In this document: positions 16,886 through 25,551 of the stretch, one piece after another
How positions within the stretch are numbered: the first letter of the stretch is position 1
Layout: each line of letters starts with the position of its first letter
Source: Halobaculum sp. XH14
GTDB lineage: Archaea > Halobacteriota > Halobacteria > Halobacteriales > Haloferacaceae
Length of the DNA stretch: 64,000 bases
Reading direction: 5' to 3'
NCBI RefSeq assembly: GCF_032116555.1
Contig: NZ_CP134951.1
Coordinates: 62,001 to 126,000 of the forward strand
Position numbers and translations under genes: made by a program
Notes under the pieces: generated by a model
The model's input: only the letters and a program-made list of their open reading frames with translations
Told to the model about the DNA's origin: nothing
Database searches by the model: none

Positions 16886-18511
16886 ATGCACGAGTACGAC
16901 CTCACCATCACGACGTTCCTCGAACGCGCGACCGAGCTGTACGGCCACAAGGAGATCGTCACGAAGCTCCCCGACGGGGGCCTGCACCGCTACACGTACG
17001 CGGACGCCGCCGATCGCATCGCGCAACTCGCACACGCGCTCGACGAGTTCGGGCTCGACCGCGGCGACCGCGTGGCGGCGATGGCGGCGAACCACTTCCG
17101 CCACTACGAACTGTACTTCGGTCCGGCCTGTAGCGGCCGCAGCGTCCACACGGTGAACCACCGGCTGCCCGACGAGCACCTGGTCCACATCATCAACGAG
17201 GCGGAAGACAGGCTGGCCTTCGTCGACCCCGAGTTCCTGGAGACGGTCGAGGGCGTCGCCGACGACCTGGAGACCGTCGAGCGGTACGTCGTCCTCGCCG
17301 ACGAGGTGCCCGACACCTCTCTCGGCCCGGTCGTCGACTACGAGTCGTTCATCGACGGCTACGCGACCGAGTACGACTGGCCCGACCTCGACGAGGACAC
17401 CGAGTGCGGGCTCTGCTACACCTCGGGGACGACGGGGCTCCCGAAGGGCGTCCAGTACTACCACCGGAAGGTGTACCTCCACACGATGGCCCACGGCCAC
17501 GTCGACGTGTTCGGCGTCGGCGAGCGCGACACGGTGATGCCGGTCGTGCCGATGTTCCACGTCAACGGGTGGGGGTTCCCGTACACGGCGACGTTCTTCG
17601 GCTCCGGGCTCGTCCTGCCGGGCGGCCACACGGACGTCGAGTCGGTCGCCGGCCTGATCGACGACGAGGACGTGACCGTCGCTGCGGCGGTGCCGACCGT
17701 CTGGATCGACATGGAGTCGCACCTCGGCGACGACGAGGCGGGCGTCCTCGACAGCCTCGACCGCGTGCTCACCGGGGGGAGTTCCCCGCCGGAGTCGCTC
17801 ATGCGCCACTACGACGAGGTGTACGAGGCTCCGATCCACCAGGGGTACGGCATGACCGAGGCGTCCCCGCATCTGGTCAACACGTTCGTGACGACCGAGG
17901 CCGAGACGCTCCCCGAGGAGACCCGCTACCGGCTCCGGATGAAGGCGGGCATCCCCGCCCCCGGCGTGCAGATCCGCCTCCGCGACTCCGAGGGCGAGCC
18001 GGTCCCCCACGACGGCGAGACGCGCGGGGAGATCCACGCCCGCGCGCCGTGGCTCATCGACGAGTACTACGAGCGCCCCGAGGCGAACGAGGAGTCGTTC
18101 TCCGAGGACGGGTGGTTCGAGACGGGCGACATCGGCACCATCGACGAGCACGGCTACCTCGACGTGGTCGACCGCCTCGACGACGTCATCAAGTCCGGCG
18201 GGGAGTGGATCCCCTCGATCCAGCTGGAGAACGAACTCATGGGCCACGACGGCGTCGAGGAGGCGGTCGTCATCGGGGCCGACCACGAGAAGTGGCAGGA
18301 GCGCCCGGTGGCGTACGTCGTCCGCGCGGACGGGTCGGCCGACGAGGCCGCCCTCCGCGAGCACCTGCTCGACCGCTACCCGAAGTGGTGGCTCCCGGAC
18401 CTGTTCGTGTTCGTCGAGGACGTGCCGCGAACCACGACCGGGAAGTTCGACAAGAAGCTGCTGCGCGACTCGTTCGACGAGGAGTTCGGCACCCTCCCGA
18501 CCGAGGAGTGA
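16886..18511 (+). CDS. AMP-forming acyl-CoA ligase (copy 1, beta-oxidation operon)
   Basis: The product is a 541-residue adenylate-forming ligase. The P-loop-like AMP motif is LCYTSGTTGLPKGVQY (about 173-188). QGYGMTEASP is the A5-type motif, and the A7/A8 region reads GWFETGDIGTIDEHGYLDVVDRLDDVIKSGGEWI. The catalytic C-terminal lysine lies in TTTGKFDKK. The sequence resembles the medium/long-chain and aryl-propanoyl ligases rather than benzoate ligases. As last gene of the thiolase operon it most likely activates the incoming side-chain acid (for example a phenylpropanoid) with CoA and ATP. Substrate assignment is by context. Confidence 0.9.
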   Translation: MHEYDLTITTFLERATELYGHKEIVTKLPDGGLHRYTYADAADRIAQLAHALDEFGLDRGDRVAAMAANHFRHYELYFGPACSGRSVHTVNHRLPDEHLVHIINEAEDRLAFVDPEFLETVEGVADDLETVERYVVLADEVPDTSLGPVVDYESFIDGYATEYDWPDLDEDTECGLCYTSGTTGLPKGVQYYHRKVYLHTMAHGHVDVFGVGERDTVMPVVPMFHVNGWGFPYTATFFGSGLVLPGGHTDVESVAGLIDDEDVTVAAAVPTVWIDMESHLGDDEAGVLDSLDRVLTGGSSPPESLMRHYDEVYEAPIHQGYGMTEASPHLVNTFVTTEAETLPEETRYRLRMKAGIPAPGVQIRLRDSEGEPVPHDGETRGEIHARAPWLIDEYYERPEANEESFSEDGWFETGDIGTIDEHGYLDVVDRLDDVIKSGGEWIPSIQLENELMGHDGVEEAVVIGADHEKWQERPVAYVVRADGSADEAALREHLLDRYPKWWLPDLFVFVEDVPRTTTGKFDKKLLRDSFDEEFGTLPTEE

Positions 18512-18550
18512 GTCTGGGGCGGCCCGGGTCGGCCCCGGCCGCCTGCCCGC

Positions 18551-20041
18551 TCAGAACGGGTACTCGCGCGGCTCGTGCTGGATCGAGATCCACTTCGTCT
18601 CGGTCACCTCGTGCAGGAACTCGTCGCTGTTGTACCCGCCCATCCCGGAGGCGCCGGTGCCGCTGAAGGGAACGTGCGCCTCGTCGTTGATGGGCTGGTC
18701 GCCGATGTGGACCATGCCCGTCTCCATCCGGTCGGCGATCTCCCTCGCGGTCCCCAGGTCGCCCGCGTGGACCGAGCCCGAGAGCCCGTGCTCGGTGTCG
18801 TTGGCGAGTTCGACCGCCTCGTCCACGTCCGAGAACGGGATGACGGGCGCGACGGGGCCGAAGTGCTCGTTACACGCCGCGGCCATGTCGTTTGTCACCT
18901 CCGAGAGCACGGTCGGGGCGACGACGAGCGAGTCGTCGACGCCGTCGAGTTCGACCGTCTCCCCGCCCGTCTCCAGCGTCGCGCCCGCCTCGACGGTCTC
19001 CTCGACGTACCCCAGCATCTGGTCGCGCTGGGACTCGTCGATGATGGGGCCGACGACCGTCCCGGGGTCGTGGGCGGTGCCGACCGGGAGCGACTCCGCC
19101 CGGTCGACGAGGGCGTCGACGTACTCGTCGTAGGCGTCCTCGTGGACGAGATGGCGGTTGATGGAGATGCACACCTGGCCCTGGTGGACGAACGAGCCGA
19201 AGGTCGCGGCGTCGACCGCCCGGTCGAGGTCGGCGTCGGCGGTGACGACGTGGGCGTTGTTGCCGCCCAGTTCCATCGCCGGGGTGGCGAGGTTCTCGGC
19301 CGCCTTCGAGGCGACGCGCCGCCCGACGGGCGTCGAGCCGGTGAACGCGACGACGTCGCCGTGGCGGTGGCTCGCGACCGCGTCGCCGACGTCGGAGCCG
19401 CGGCCCGTGACGACGTTGAGCACGCCGTCCGGGAGACCCGCCTCCTCGGCGAGCTTCGCGAAGAGGAGTCCGCCCGTGATCGGCGTGTTCGACGCCGGCT
19501 TGACGACGACCGCGTTGCCGGCGGCGATGGCCGGCGCGACCGCCCGCATCGACAGGTTGAGCGGGAAGTTCCAGGGCGAGATGACGGTGACGACGCCCTT
19601 CGGGACGCGCTCGACGATGTTCTCCTTGCCGGGGACGTTCGAGCCCGCGTGCTCGCCCTTCATCCGGCGGGGGAGCGTCGCCGCCTCGGCGGCCTGGTCG
19701 GTGGCGATCTTGATCGACGTCTCGCCCATCGCGCGCGAGCCGCCCGCCTCGTACTCGAGCAGTTCGACGATCCCCTCCTTGTGCGCCTCCAGCCCGTCGA
19801 CGAACGCCTGCGCGGCCTGCTGCCGTCGGGCCGGGGGCGCGTCCGCCCACTCCTCGTGGGCCGCCTGCGCGGCCTCGTAGGCGTCGTCCACGTCCGACTC
19901 GACCGCGGCCGGGACCTGCGCGACCGTCTCGCGCGTCGAGGGGTCCTCGACGTCGATGGTCCCGTCGCCGGCCGATTCGACCCACTCGCCGTCGACGTAT
20001 AGGTCGTTCCAGTCGGCGTCTATCGAGATACTGTCTCCCAT
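18551..20041 (-). CDS. NAD(P)-dependent aldehyde dehydrogenase
   Basis: This 496-residue enzyme belongs to the aldehyde dehydrogenase superfamily. It has the cofactor-binding VVTVISPWNFPLNLSMR block, GSTPVGRRVA, the catalytic glutamate in AMELGGNNA, and the nucleophile cysteine in HQGQVCISINR. The GGYNSDEFLHEVTETKWISIQ ending is like benzaldehyde/vanillin dehydrogenases. It converges with the first ligase gene (39 bases apart). In the island it could oxidise a substituted benzaldehyde to the benzoate. A TATA-like run (CCGTTTTTGTG) lies about 25-30 bases before the ATG, so it has its own promoter. Confidence 0.9.
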   Translation of the reverse strand: MGDSISIDADWNDLYVDGEWVESAGDGTIDVEDPSTRETVAQVPAAVESDVDDAYEAAQAAHEEWADAPPARRQQAAQAFVDGLEAHKEGIVELLEYEAGGSRAMGETSIKIATDQAAEAATLPRRMKGEHAGSNVPGKENIVERVPKGVVTVISPWNFPLNLSMRAVAPAIAAGNAVVVKPASNTPITGGLLFAKLAEEAGLPDGVLNVVTGRGSDVGDAVASHRHGDVVAFTGSTPVGRRVASKAAENLATPAMELGGNNAHVVTADADLDRAVDAATFGSFVHQGQVCISINRHLVHEDAYDEYVDALVDRAESLPVGTAHDPGTVVGPIIDESQRDQMLGYVEETVEAGATLETGGETVELDGVDDSLVVAPTVLSEVTNDMAAACNEHFGPVAPVIPFSDVDEAVELANDTEHGLSGSVHAGDLGTAREIADRMETGMVHIGDQPINDEAHVPFSGTGASGMGGYNSDEFLHEVTETKWISIQHEPREYPF

Positions 20042-20137
20042 GGCGTTCGGCGTTCGGACTCCAGCACAAAAACGGATGGGGCGAGAGCGGGGGAGCCGGC
20101 GTCGACCCGTCGTTCGGGGGGCGTCGAACCGCGCGGT

Positions 20138-21364
20138 TCAGTACCGCCCGATGGTGGCGATCGGCGGGCCGCCGCGCGGGCCGTACGGCGCGTCGTCGAG
20201 CCACTCGCCGGCGTCCTCGTAGTAGTCGGACAGCCCGGCGGCGGCCCGCTTCTTGAACTTCGTCACGACGCCGTCGCCCTGGAGGTACTCCAGCGCCTCG
20301 CCGGCGGCGTTCTTGTTCCACTCGGCGGCCGCCTCGCGCCGGGCGCCGTACAGTTCGACCTCTGCGCGGGCGACCCCGTCGCTCTCCGACCGCGCGGCGA
20401 CCGCGATGGCCGAGGCCGCCTCGTCGGCGTCGGCGATGCCGGAGTTCATCCCGCGCGCGCCGAACGGCGCGAACAGGTGGCCCGCCTCGCCGGCCAGCAG
20501 GACCCGCCGGTGTTCGTCGACGAACGAGTCGGCGGTCACCTGCTTGAACTGGTAGGAGGAGACCCAGTCGACCCGGTCGCGGTAGCGCTCGCCCAGCGTC
20601 TTTGCCACCATGTCGCTCACGACCGCGTCGCTCGCCAGCCGCTCGGGGTCGTCGGTCAGCTTGCACTGGATGTCGACGCGCCAGCCGCCCGTGAACGGCA
20701 CGAGCAGGACGTTCCGCCCGCCGACCTCGGGGTGGTCGTAGTGGAACACGCGTTCGTGTGCGCGCGGCTCGTCCGGGTGCTCGTCGACGTCGGCGATGAT
20801 GAACGAGTTCTCCGACTGGCTCCCCTCGAAGTTCGAGCCGATCTCCTTGCGGACCGTCGAGCCGGCCCCGTCGGCCCCGACGACGTACGGCGTCTCCCAC
20901 TCGCGGCCGTCCTCGGTCTCGACGCGGACGCCGTCGGGCTCCGACTCGACCGTCTCGACCGCCGAGTCCCAGTGGATCTCGACGTCGAGTTCCGCCAGCG
21001 CGTCCAGCAGGAACTCCTCGGTCTCGACCTGCGGCAGGCTGGTGAAGTGCGGGAGGTCGCCGGTGCCGCCCGGGCTGTCGTACGTGCGCGAGAACACCTC
21101 CTTCCCGCGGAACAGCGTCCGCCGGGTGGGCCACACCAGCCCCGCGTCGGCGAGCCGCTTGCCCAGCCCCTCGCGGTTGCGTTCGAGCGTGTGGAGCGTC
21201 GTGCCGTGGACGTAGATTGCCCGGCTCCCCGGCCGGTTGCGGCCCTCGGGCTCGGCTTCCAGGACGACGACCGGGACGCCCCGGGCCCGGAGCGCGAGCG
21301 CGGCGGTCATCCCCGTCGGCCCAGCGCCGGCTACGACGACCGGGTCGTGCTGACTCTCGGACAT
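20138..21364 (-). CDS. FAD-dependent aromatic hydroxylase (class A flavoprotein monooxygenase)
   Basis: This 408-residue flavoprotein monooxygenase has the N-terminal GAGPTG (13-18) nucleotide-binding motif, the mid-protein DG motif (VVGADGAGSTVRKEIG) and the FAD-ribityl motif, here LLAGEAGHLFAPFGARGMNSGI, with Glu where most homologues have Asp. The C-terminus is about 100 residues without the thioredoxin-like domain of phenol hydroxylases. It is divergent from a fumarylacetoacetate-type hydrolase and near gentisate dioxygenase, so the product is probably gentisate or gentisyl-CoA. Together with the ligase and thioesterase, it fits a 4-hydroxybenzoyl-CoA hydroxylase with side-chain migration. 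3-hydroxybenzoate 6-hydroxylase or salicylyl-CoA 5-hydroxylase are alternatives. Confidence 0.85.
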   Translation of the reverse strand: MSESQHDPVVVAGAGPTGMTAALALRARGVPVVVLEAEPEGRNRPGSRAIYVHGTTLHTLERNREGLGKRLADAGLVWPTRRTLFRGKEVFSRTYDSPGGTGDLPHFTSLPQVETEEFLLDALAELDVEIHWDSAVETVESEPDGVRVETEDGREWETPYVVGADGAGSTVRKEIGSNFEGSQSENSFIIADVDEHPDEPRAHERVFHYDHPEVGGRNVLLVPFTGGWRVDIQCKLTDDPERLASDAVVSDMVAKTLGERYRDRVDWVSSYQFKQVTADSFVDEHRRVLLAGEAGHLFAPFGARGMNSGIADADEAASAIAVAARSESDGVARAEVELYGARREAAAEWNKNAAGEALEYLQGDGVVTKFKKRAAAGLSDYYEDAGEWLDDAPYGPRGGPPIATIGRY

Positions 21365-21461
21365 ACTCGATACTCGGATAGGGGACCCAAAGCGGTTTTG
21401 GTTAGCGCACCCACGATCATCGGGAGCCGACACCCGCGGCCGGTACCGACCCGAAGAGCAT

Positions 21462-21470
21462 GTTTTATGG
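21462..21470 (+). promoter_or_regulatory. TATA element of the hydrolase gene
   Basis: GTTTTATGG is centred 28 bases before the hydrolase ATG, which decides the start and implies a leaderless mRNA. In the same divergent region an imperfect palindrome, ACCCAAA-N5-TTTGGTT (21385-21403), could serve a regulator shared with the hydroxylase. Confidence 0.6.
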
Positions 21471-21493
21471 TCGCACTCGCCGCCAGTTCCAGT

Positions 21494-22372
21494 ATGCGAT
21501 TCGTGACCTACGACGAGGGCCGCCTCGGCCTGCTCACCGACGACGGCGAGGGCGTCATCGACCTCTCCGACCGGCTCGGCATCGACTCGCGCGACCCGCT
21601 CGTCGCGTACATGCGGGGCGACTACGACGCGTCCCGGTACGCCGACGCAGAGCCCGACCACGACCGCGCGGCGGTCGACCTCGGCTCGCCGGTCCGCCGG
21701 CCGGGGAAGGTCATCGCCGCGCCGCTCAACTACGAGAACCACATCGAGGAGGCGCTCGCGGACCGGGACATCACCACCGAGGAGTGGTTCTCCATCGAGG
21801 ACAAGGGCTACTTCCTGAAAGCGCCCTCCAGCGTCGTCGGTCCGGACCACGGCGTCGAACTCCCGTTCTCGGACCGCCGGACGGACCACGAGATCGAACT
21901 CGCGTTCGTGATGGGCGAGGAGGCCAAGGACGTGTCCGCCGAGGAGGCGTGGGACCACGTCTTCGGCTACACCATCCTGCTCGACATCTCCGTGCGCGGC
22001 GACCAGGACCGCTCGAACCGGAAGTCCTACGACACGTTCACCGTCGTCGGCCCGTGCGTCGTGACGGCCGACGAGATCGACGACCCGCAGGACCTGGAGA
22101 TGGAACTGCAGCTCAACGGCGAGACGCGCCAGCGGGAGAACACGGGCGACATGGTGTACACCTGCGCGGACGTGGTGCAGTACGCCTCCATCGGCGCGAC
22201 GATCGAGGTCGGCGACGTGATCACCACCGGCACGCCGGAGGGCGTGAGCGAACTCCACGACGGCGACACGATCGACGCCGAGATCGAGGACGTGGGGTCG
22301 ATGACGGTCGACGTGACCGGGCGGGACGTGCGGTTCGCGGACGTGGACGTGGCGAAGGGCGGACAGGAGTAG
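21494..22372 (+). CDS. Fumarylacetoacetate hydrolase family protein (probable fumarylpyruvate/maleylpyruvate hydrolase)
   Basis: This 292-residue FAH-superfamily enzyme has the family core KYFLKAPSS-like loop (GYFLKAPSSVVGP), the metal-binding glutamates in DHEIELAFVMG, the Asp in YTILLDISVRGDQDR, the Lys loop NRKSYDTF, and the C-terminal GDVITTGTPEGV typical of the family. In the gentisate pathway it would cut fumarylpyruvate, or maleylpyruvate directly, to pyruvate and a C4 acid. No maleylpyruvate isomerase is visible in the window. It is divergent from the hydroxylase gene. Confidence 0.88.
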   Translation: MRFVTYDEGRLGLLTDDGEGVIDLSDRLGIDSRDPLVAYMRGDYDASRYADAEPDHDRAAVDLGSPVRRPGKVIAAPLNYENHIEEALADRDITTEEWFSIEDKGYFLKAPSSVVGPDHGVELPFSDRRTDHEIELAFVMGEEAKDVSAEEAWDHVFGYTILLDISVRGDQDRSNRKSYDTFTVVGPCVVTADEIDDPQDLEMELQLNGETRQRENTGDMVYTCADVVQYASIGATIEVGDVITTGTPEGVSELHDGDTIDAEIEDVGSMTVDVTGRDVRFADVDVAKGGQE

Positions 22373-22424
22373 TTCAGGACGCCGTTTTCCTCGGGTTTCG
22401 TTTTCCGTCCGTCGCGTCGATTGC

Positions 22425-22545
22425 CTCGAACGCCCCTCGCGACTGTCGGCCTGCGCGGGACGCTCCGCGCTCCTCGGCCTTCGGCCTGCGGTGCTCCCCC
22501 TCGCGCGCGGGCCGTCGAGGTGACGGCCGACGGCCTCCGCGACGT
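22425..22545. repeat. Dispersed intergenic repeat, copy 1
   Basis: It begins GAACGCCCCTCGCGACTGTC and contains a Cys-Gly-like CGGCCTTCGGCC hairpin and CCCTCGCGCGCG. A second copy with the same opening and the same CCCTCGCGCGCG block lies near 28511-28640. The copies differ internally, so this is a degenerate family. It overlaps the start of a possible small gene. Confidence 0.45.
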
Positions 22546-22681
22546 CGAGGGCGACCTGTGGACCGTGGACCGGGAGGAACTCCGGAATTCGGTCGGCGAG
22601 ACGCGCGAGCGCGTCGTCGGCCGCCACGGGCTCTGGTTCGCGTTCCGGACCCACTACGGGGAGACACACGTCCTCCGGTAG
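22520..22681 (+). CDS. Possible 53-residue protein or gene remnant
   Basis: A GTG-started frame gives VTADGLRDVEGDLWTVDREE and continues with VVGRHGLWFAFRTHYGETHV. Codon third positions are strongly GC, as in real haloarchaeal genes, and the sequence is protein-like rather than arginine-rich as most shadow frames are. No family was recognised. It could be a small acidic protein or the 3' end of a decayed gene whose 5' part was replaced by the repeat just upstream. No promoter was recognised. Confidence 0.35.
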   Translation: MTADGLRDVEGDLWTVDREELRNSVGETRERVVGRHGLWFAFRTHYGETHVLR

Positions 22682-22707
22682 CGGGGACCGCATCGCGCGG
22701 GGGGAGG

Positions 22708-22727
22708 CTTTATGTCCGCGCGCGGAC
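22708..22727 (+). promoter_or_regulatory. TATA element and 14-base palindrome before the LivF-type ATPase
   Basis: CTTTATG (22708-22714) is followed at once by the perfect palindrome GTCCGCG-CGCGGAC (22714-22727), between the TATA and the expected transcription start. A protein bound there would block transcription. The regulator is unknown. Confidence 0.5.
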
Positions 22728-22743
22728 GACGGCGTGACAGACG

Positions 22744-23448
22744 ATGGCAATCCTCGAATTGGACGAGATCGACGTCGGATACGGGGCCGTGCAGGTCATC
22801 TGGGACGTGAGCCTCGACGTGGCGGAGGGGGAGACGGTCGCGCTGCTTGGCGCGAACGGCGCGGGGAAGACGACCGTGCTGAAGACGATCTGTGGCCCGC
22901 TCACGCCGATGGACGGCGACGTCCGCTTCAGGGGCGAGTCGATCGGCGGCCTCCAGCAGGACGAGGTGGTGCCCGAGGGCATCGCGCACGTCCCCGAGGG
23001 CCGCGAGATCTTCCACGATAGCTCCGTCGAGGAGAACCTCACGCTCGGCGCGTACGCGAACCGCGACGGGATGGCCGAGCGCCGCCGCGAGGTGTACGAC
23101 ATCTTCCCGCGGCTGGAGGAGCGCACCGGCCAGCGCGCGGGCACGCTCTCAGGGGGCGAACAGCAGATGCTCGCCATCGGCCGGGGGCTGATGTCCGACC
23201 CCGACCTCCTGCTGCTCGACGAGGCGAGCCTCGGGCTCGCGCCGGTGCTCGTCGACGACGTGTTCGACGCGATCGAGCGCATCAACGACGAGGGGACGAC
23301 CGTGCTCATCGTCGAACAGGACGTCCACAACGCGCTGCGGGTCGCCGACCGCGGCTACGTCCTCGAATCGGGTCGCGTGTCGCTGTCGGGGTCGGCCGAG
23401 GAACTCGCCGAGGACGAGCGCGTCGCCGCGTCGTATCTCGGCGGCTGA
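22744..23448 (+). CDS. Liv-type ABC transporter ATPase (LivF family)
   Basis: The 234-residue ATPase is of the LivF type: Walker A GANGAGKTT (about 37-45), the characteristic HVPEGREIF, signature LSGGEQQM, Walker B LLLLDEASLGLAP and VEQD as the H-region variant. It pairs with the LivG-type ATPase located about 8 kb downstream and with the LivHM permeases on the opposite strand. It has its own promoter with a palindrome. Function: energising uptake of the ligand brought by the binding proteins, probably an aromatic acid. Confidence 0.92.
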   Translation: MAILELDEIDVGYGAVQVIWDVSLDVAEGETVALLGANGAGKTTVLKTICGPLTPMDGDVRFRGESIGGLQQDEVVPEGIAHVPEGREIFHDSSVEENLTLGAYANRDGMAERRREVYDIFPRLEERTGQRAGTLSGGEQQMLAIGRGLMSDPDLLLLDEASLGLAPVLVDDVFDAIERINDEGTTVLIVEQDVHNALRVADRGYVLESGRVSLSGSAEELAEDERVAASYLGG

Positions 23449-23544
23449 GCGGCCGAGCGCGCGCGGCGGCCGACGTGGAGCGACGGCGACCGCCGACGGC
23501 CCGCGAACGGCACACGAAGAACCGAGGACGGAACGAACGGACCG

Positions 23545-23549
23545 AAAAA
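23545..23549 (-). terminator. T-run after the permease operon
   Basis: On the reverse strand a TTTTT run occurs about 24 bases after the stop of the LivM-type gene, in an otherwise GC-rich context. Archaeal RNA polymerase stops at such runs. Confidence 0.45.
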
Positions 23550-23572
23550 CTCGAACTTCTCGCCGGAGCGGG

Positions 23573-24619
23573 CTAGGCCCCTTCGGACCGCGACTCCTCG
23601 ACGTCCGACGGGGGCGTCTCCGTCTCCTCGTCGTCCGAGAGGTAGCGCCGTTCGACGAGCCCGTACAGCCCGCTCGGGACGAAGACGATGAACAGGATGA
23701 TGAGCAGTCCCTCGATCGTCGTCGCCAGCCCGCCCGCGACGGCGCGGAGTCCGGTGTCGAGCGCGAGGAACAGCCCCGCCCCGATGACGGGCCCGAGCAT
23801 CGTCCCCATCCCGCCGAGGATGACGACGACGAGCGTGTCGATCATCCAGACGACGTCCAGCGTCGACTCGGGGTTGACGTACAGCGTGAACTGCGCGTAG
23901 ATCGCGCCCGTCAGCCCGGCCATGAGCGAGGAGATCACGAACGCGTACATCTTGTACCGCAGCGGGTTGACGCCGAGGCTGCTCGCGGCACCCTCGTCGC
24001 CGTGGATGGCCCGCATCGCGAGCCCCCAGCGGCTCTCGATCACGAGGTACGCCGCGACCAGCATCCCGACGGTGACGACCAGCGCGAGGAGGTACATCGC
24101 GTCGGCCCCGATGCTGCCGTTGATGTAGTAGCCGGTCGAGCCGCCCGAGAACCGCCGCTGGTCGAGCAGCACCAGCTGGATGATCGCCGCCAGCGCCAGC
24201 GTCCCGATGGCGAAGTAGTGGCCCGTCAGCCGGAACATGATCGGGCCGGTGGCGAGCGCGAGCAGGCCGGCGGCGAGCGCGCCCCCGAGCAGCGAGACGA
24301 TCGCGACCGCCGCGGGTGAGCCGAGCGGGATGAGCTCGGGCAGCCCGGCGCGCGAGGGCGTCGTCAGCCACGCCGAGACGAACGCGCCGGTCCCGAAGAA
24401 GGCGGCGTGGCCCAGCGAGACCTGCCCGGCGTACCCCGCCAGCACGTTCCAGGAGATGCCGAGCATCGCGAACACCAGCCCGGTGAACACGATCTCGGTG
24501 ATGTAGGCGGTGGTGGTGAACGGCACGATCGCCAGGAGCGCCACCCCCACGGCGGCCAGCGCGAGCCGTCGCCGGTCGCCGGCGATCCCCTCGGCCGCGG
24601 CGCCGAACCGGTCCATCAT
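23573..24619 (-). CDS. Liv-type ABC transporter permease (LivM family)
   Basis: This 348-residue integral membrane protein with 8-10 predicted helices has the LivM core block ISWNVLAGYAGQVSLGHAAF and, later, GGMGTMLGPVIGAGLFLALD. The tail is acidic (LSDDEETETPPSD), as is usual for haloarchaea. Its start overlaps the LivH-type gene by four bases (ATGA). It forms the translocation pore together with that protein. Confidence 0.92.
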   Translation of the reverse strand: MMDRFGAAAEGIAGDRRRLALAAVGVALLAIVPFTTTAYITEIVFTGLVFAMLGISWNVLAGYAGQVSLGHAAFFGTGAFVSAWLTTPSRAGLPELIPLGSPAAVAIVSLLGGALAAGLLALATGPIMFRLTGHYFAIGTLALAAIIQLVLLDQRRFSGGSTGYYINGSIGADAMYLLALVVTVGMLVAAYLVIESRWGLAMRAIHGDEGAASSLGVNPLRYKMYAFVISSLMAGLTGAIYAQFTLYVNPESTLDVVWMIDTLVVVILGGMGTMLGPVIGAGLFLALDTGLRAVAGGLATTIEGLLIILFIVFVPSGLYGLVERRYLSDDEETETPPSDVEESRSEGA

Positions 24620-25500
24620 TCGCCGTCACCCCCGCCGGTGCCGAACAGCCCCTGGGGCCGCACGACGAGCACGAGGAGGAAGATGGTGAAGCTGATGATG
24701 TCCCGGAAGCCGCCGCCGAGATACAGCGTCCCGAGGTTCTCGGAGACGCCGAGAACGAGCCCCCCGACGAGCGTCCCGGCGATGCTCCCGACGCCGCCGA
24801 GCACGACCACGGCGAACGCCTTCAGCAGGTACGACCACCCGACGAACGGGGTGATGGGGAACAGCATCGAGAGGAGCGCCCCGGCGGCCCCGGCGAGCGC
24901 CGTCCCGATGCCCAGCGTGATGACGTAGATGCGGTCGGTGTCGATGCCCATGTACCGCGCGGCGTCGCGGTTCTGTGCGGTCGCCCTGATGGCCCGCCCG
25001 GTCGTCGTGTACCGCAGGAACGCCCAGGTGGCGAGGATGAGCGCGACCGAGACGACGAACGTCACCGTCCGCGGGAACGAGAACAGCACCGGGCCGATCT
25101 CGAGGCTCTGTCCCGAGATGCCGACCTCGGCCGAGCGCGCGTCGCTCCCGAGCACGATGCGCCCGAGGCTCTGGAGCACGAGCGCGAGACCGAACAGCAC
25201 GATGATCGGCTGTTCGATCCCCTCGTCGACGACGCGGTCGAGCACGAGCACCTGGATGGCCATTCCGAGGACGAAAAGCAGCGCCATCGCGACGAACATC
25301 CCGATCAGCGGCGTGATCCCGGCGGCCGCGAACAGCAGGATGGCGACGTACGCGCCCAGCATGAGCATGTGCCCGTGCGCGAGGTTGACGATGTCCATGA
25401 TCCCGAACACGAGCGAGAGGCCCAGCGCGGCCACGGCGTAGATCCCCCCGAGGAGGAGCCCGTTGACCAGGATCTGTAAGACGAGTTCAGTCGGCGGCAT
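24616..25500 (-). CDS. Liv-type ABC transporter permease (LivH family)
   Basis: The 294-residue integral membrane protein has the LivH signature NGLLLGGIYAVAALGLSLVFGI near the N-terminus and GGVGSIAGTLVGGLVLGVSENL towards the C-terminus. It lies between the second binding-protein gene (51 bases away) and the LivM-type gene, in the order binding protein, LivH, LivM, so the three form one operon. Confidence 0.92.
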   Translation of the reverse strand: MPPTELVLQILVNGLLLGGIYAVAALGLSLVFGIMDIVNLAHGHMLMLGAYVAILLFAAAGITPLIGMFVAMALLFVLGMAIQVLVLDRVVDEGIEQPIIVLFGLALVLQSLGRIVLGSDARSAEVGISGQSLEIGPVLFSFPRTVTFVVSVALILATWAFLRYTTTGRAIRATAQNRDAARYMGIDTDRIYVITLGIGTALAGAAGALLSMLFPITPFVGWSYLLKAFAVVVLGGVGSIAGTLVGGLVLGVSENLGTLYLGGGFRDIISFTIFLLVLVVRPQGLFGTGGGDGE

Positions 25501-25551
25501 ACGTGTGAGTCGGTGGTTGGTGGGGCATATAAAACCGGGGTGGGGAGCGGG

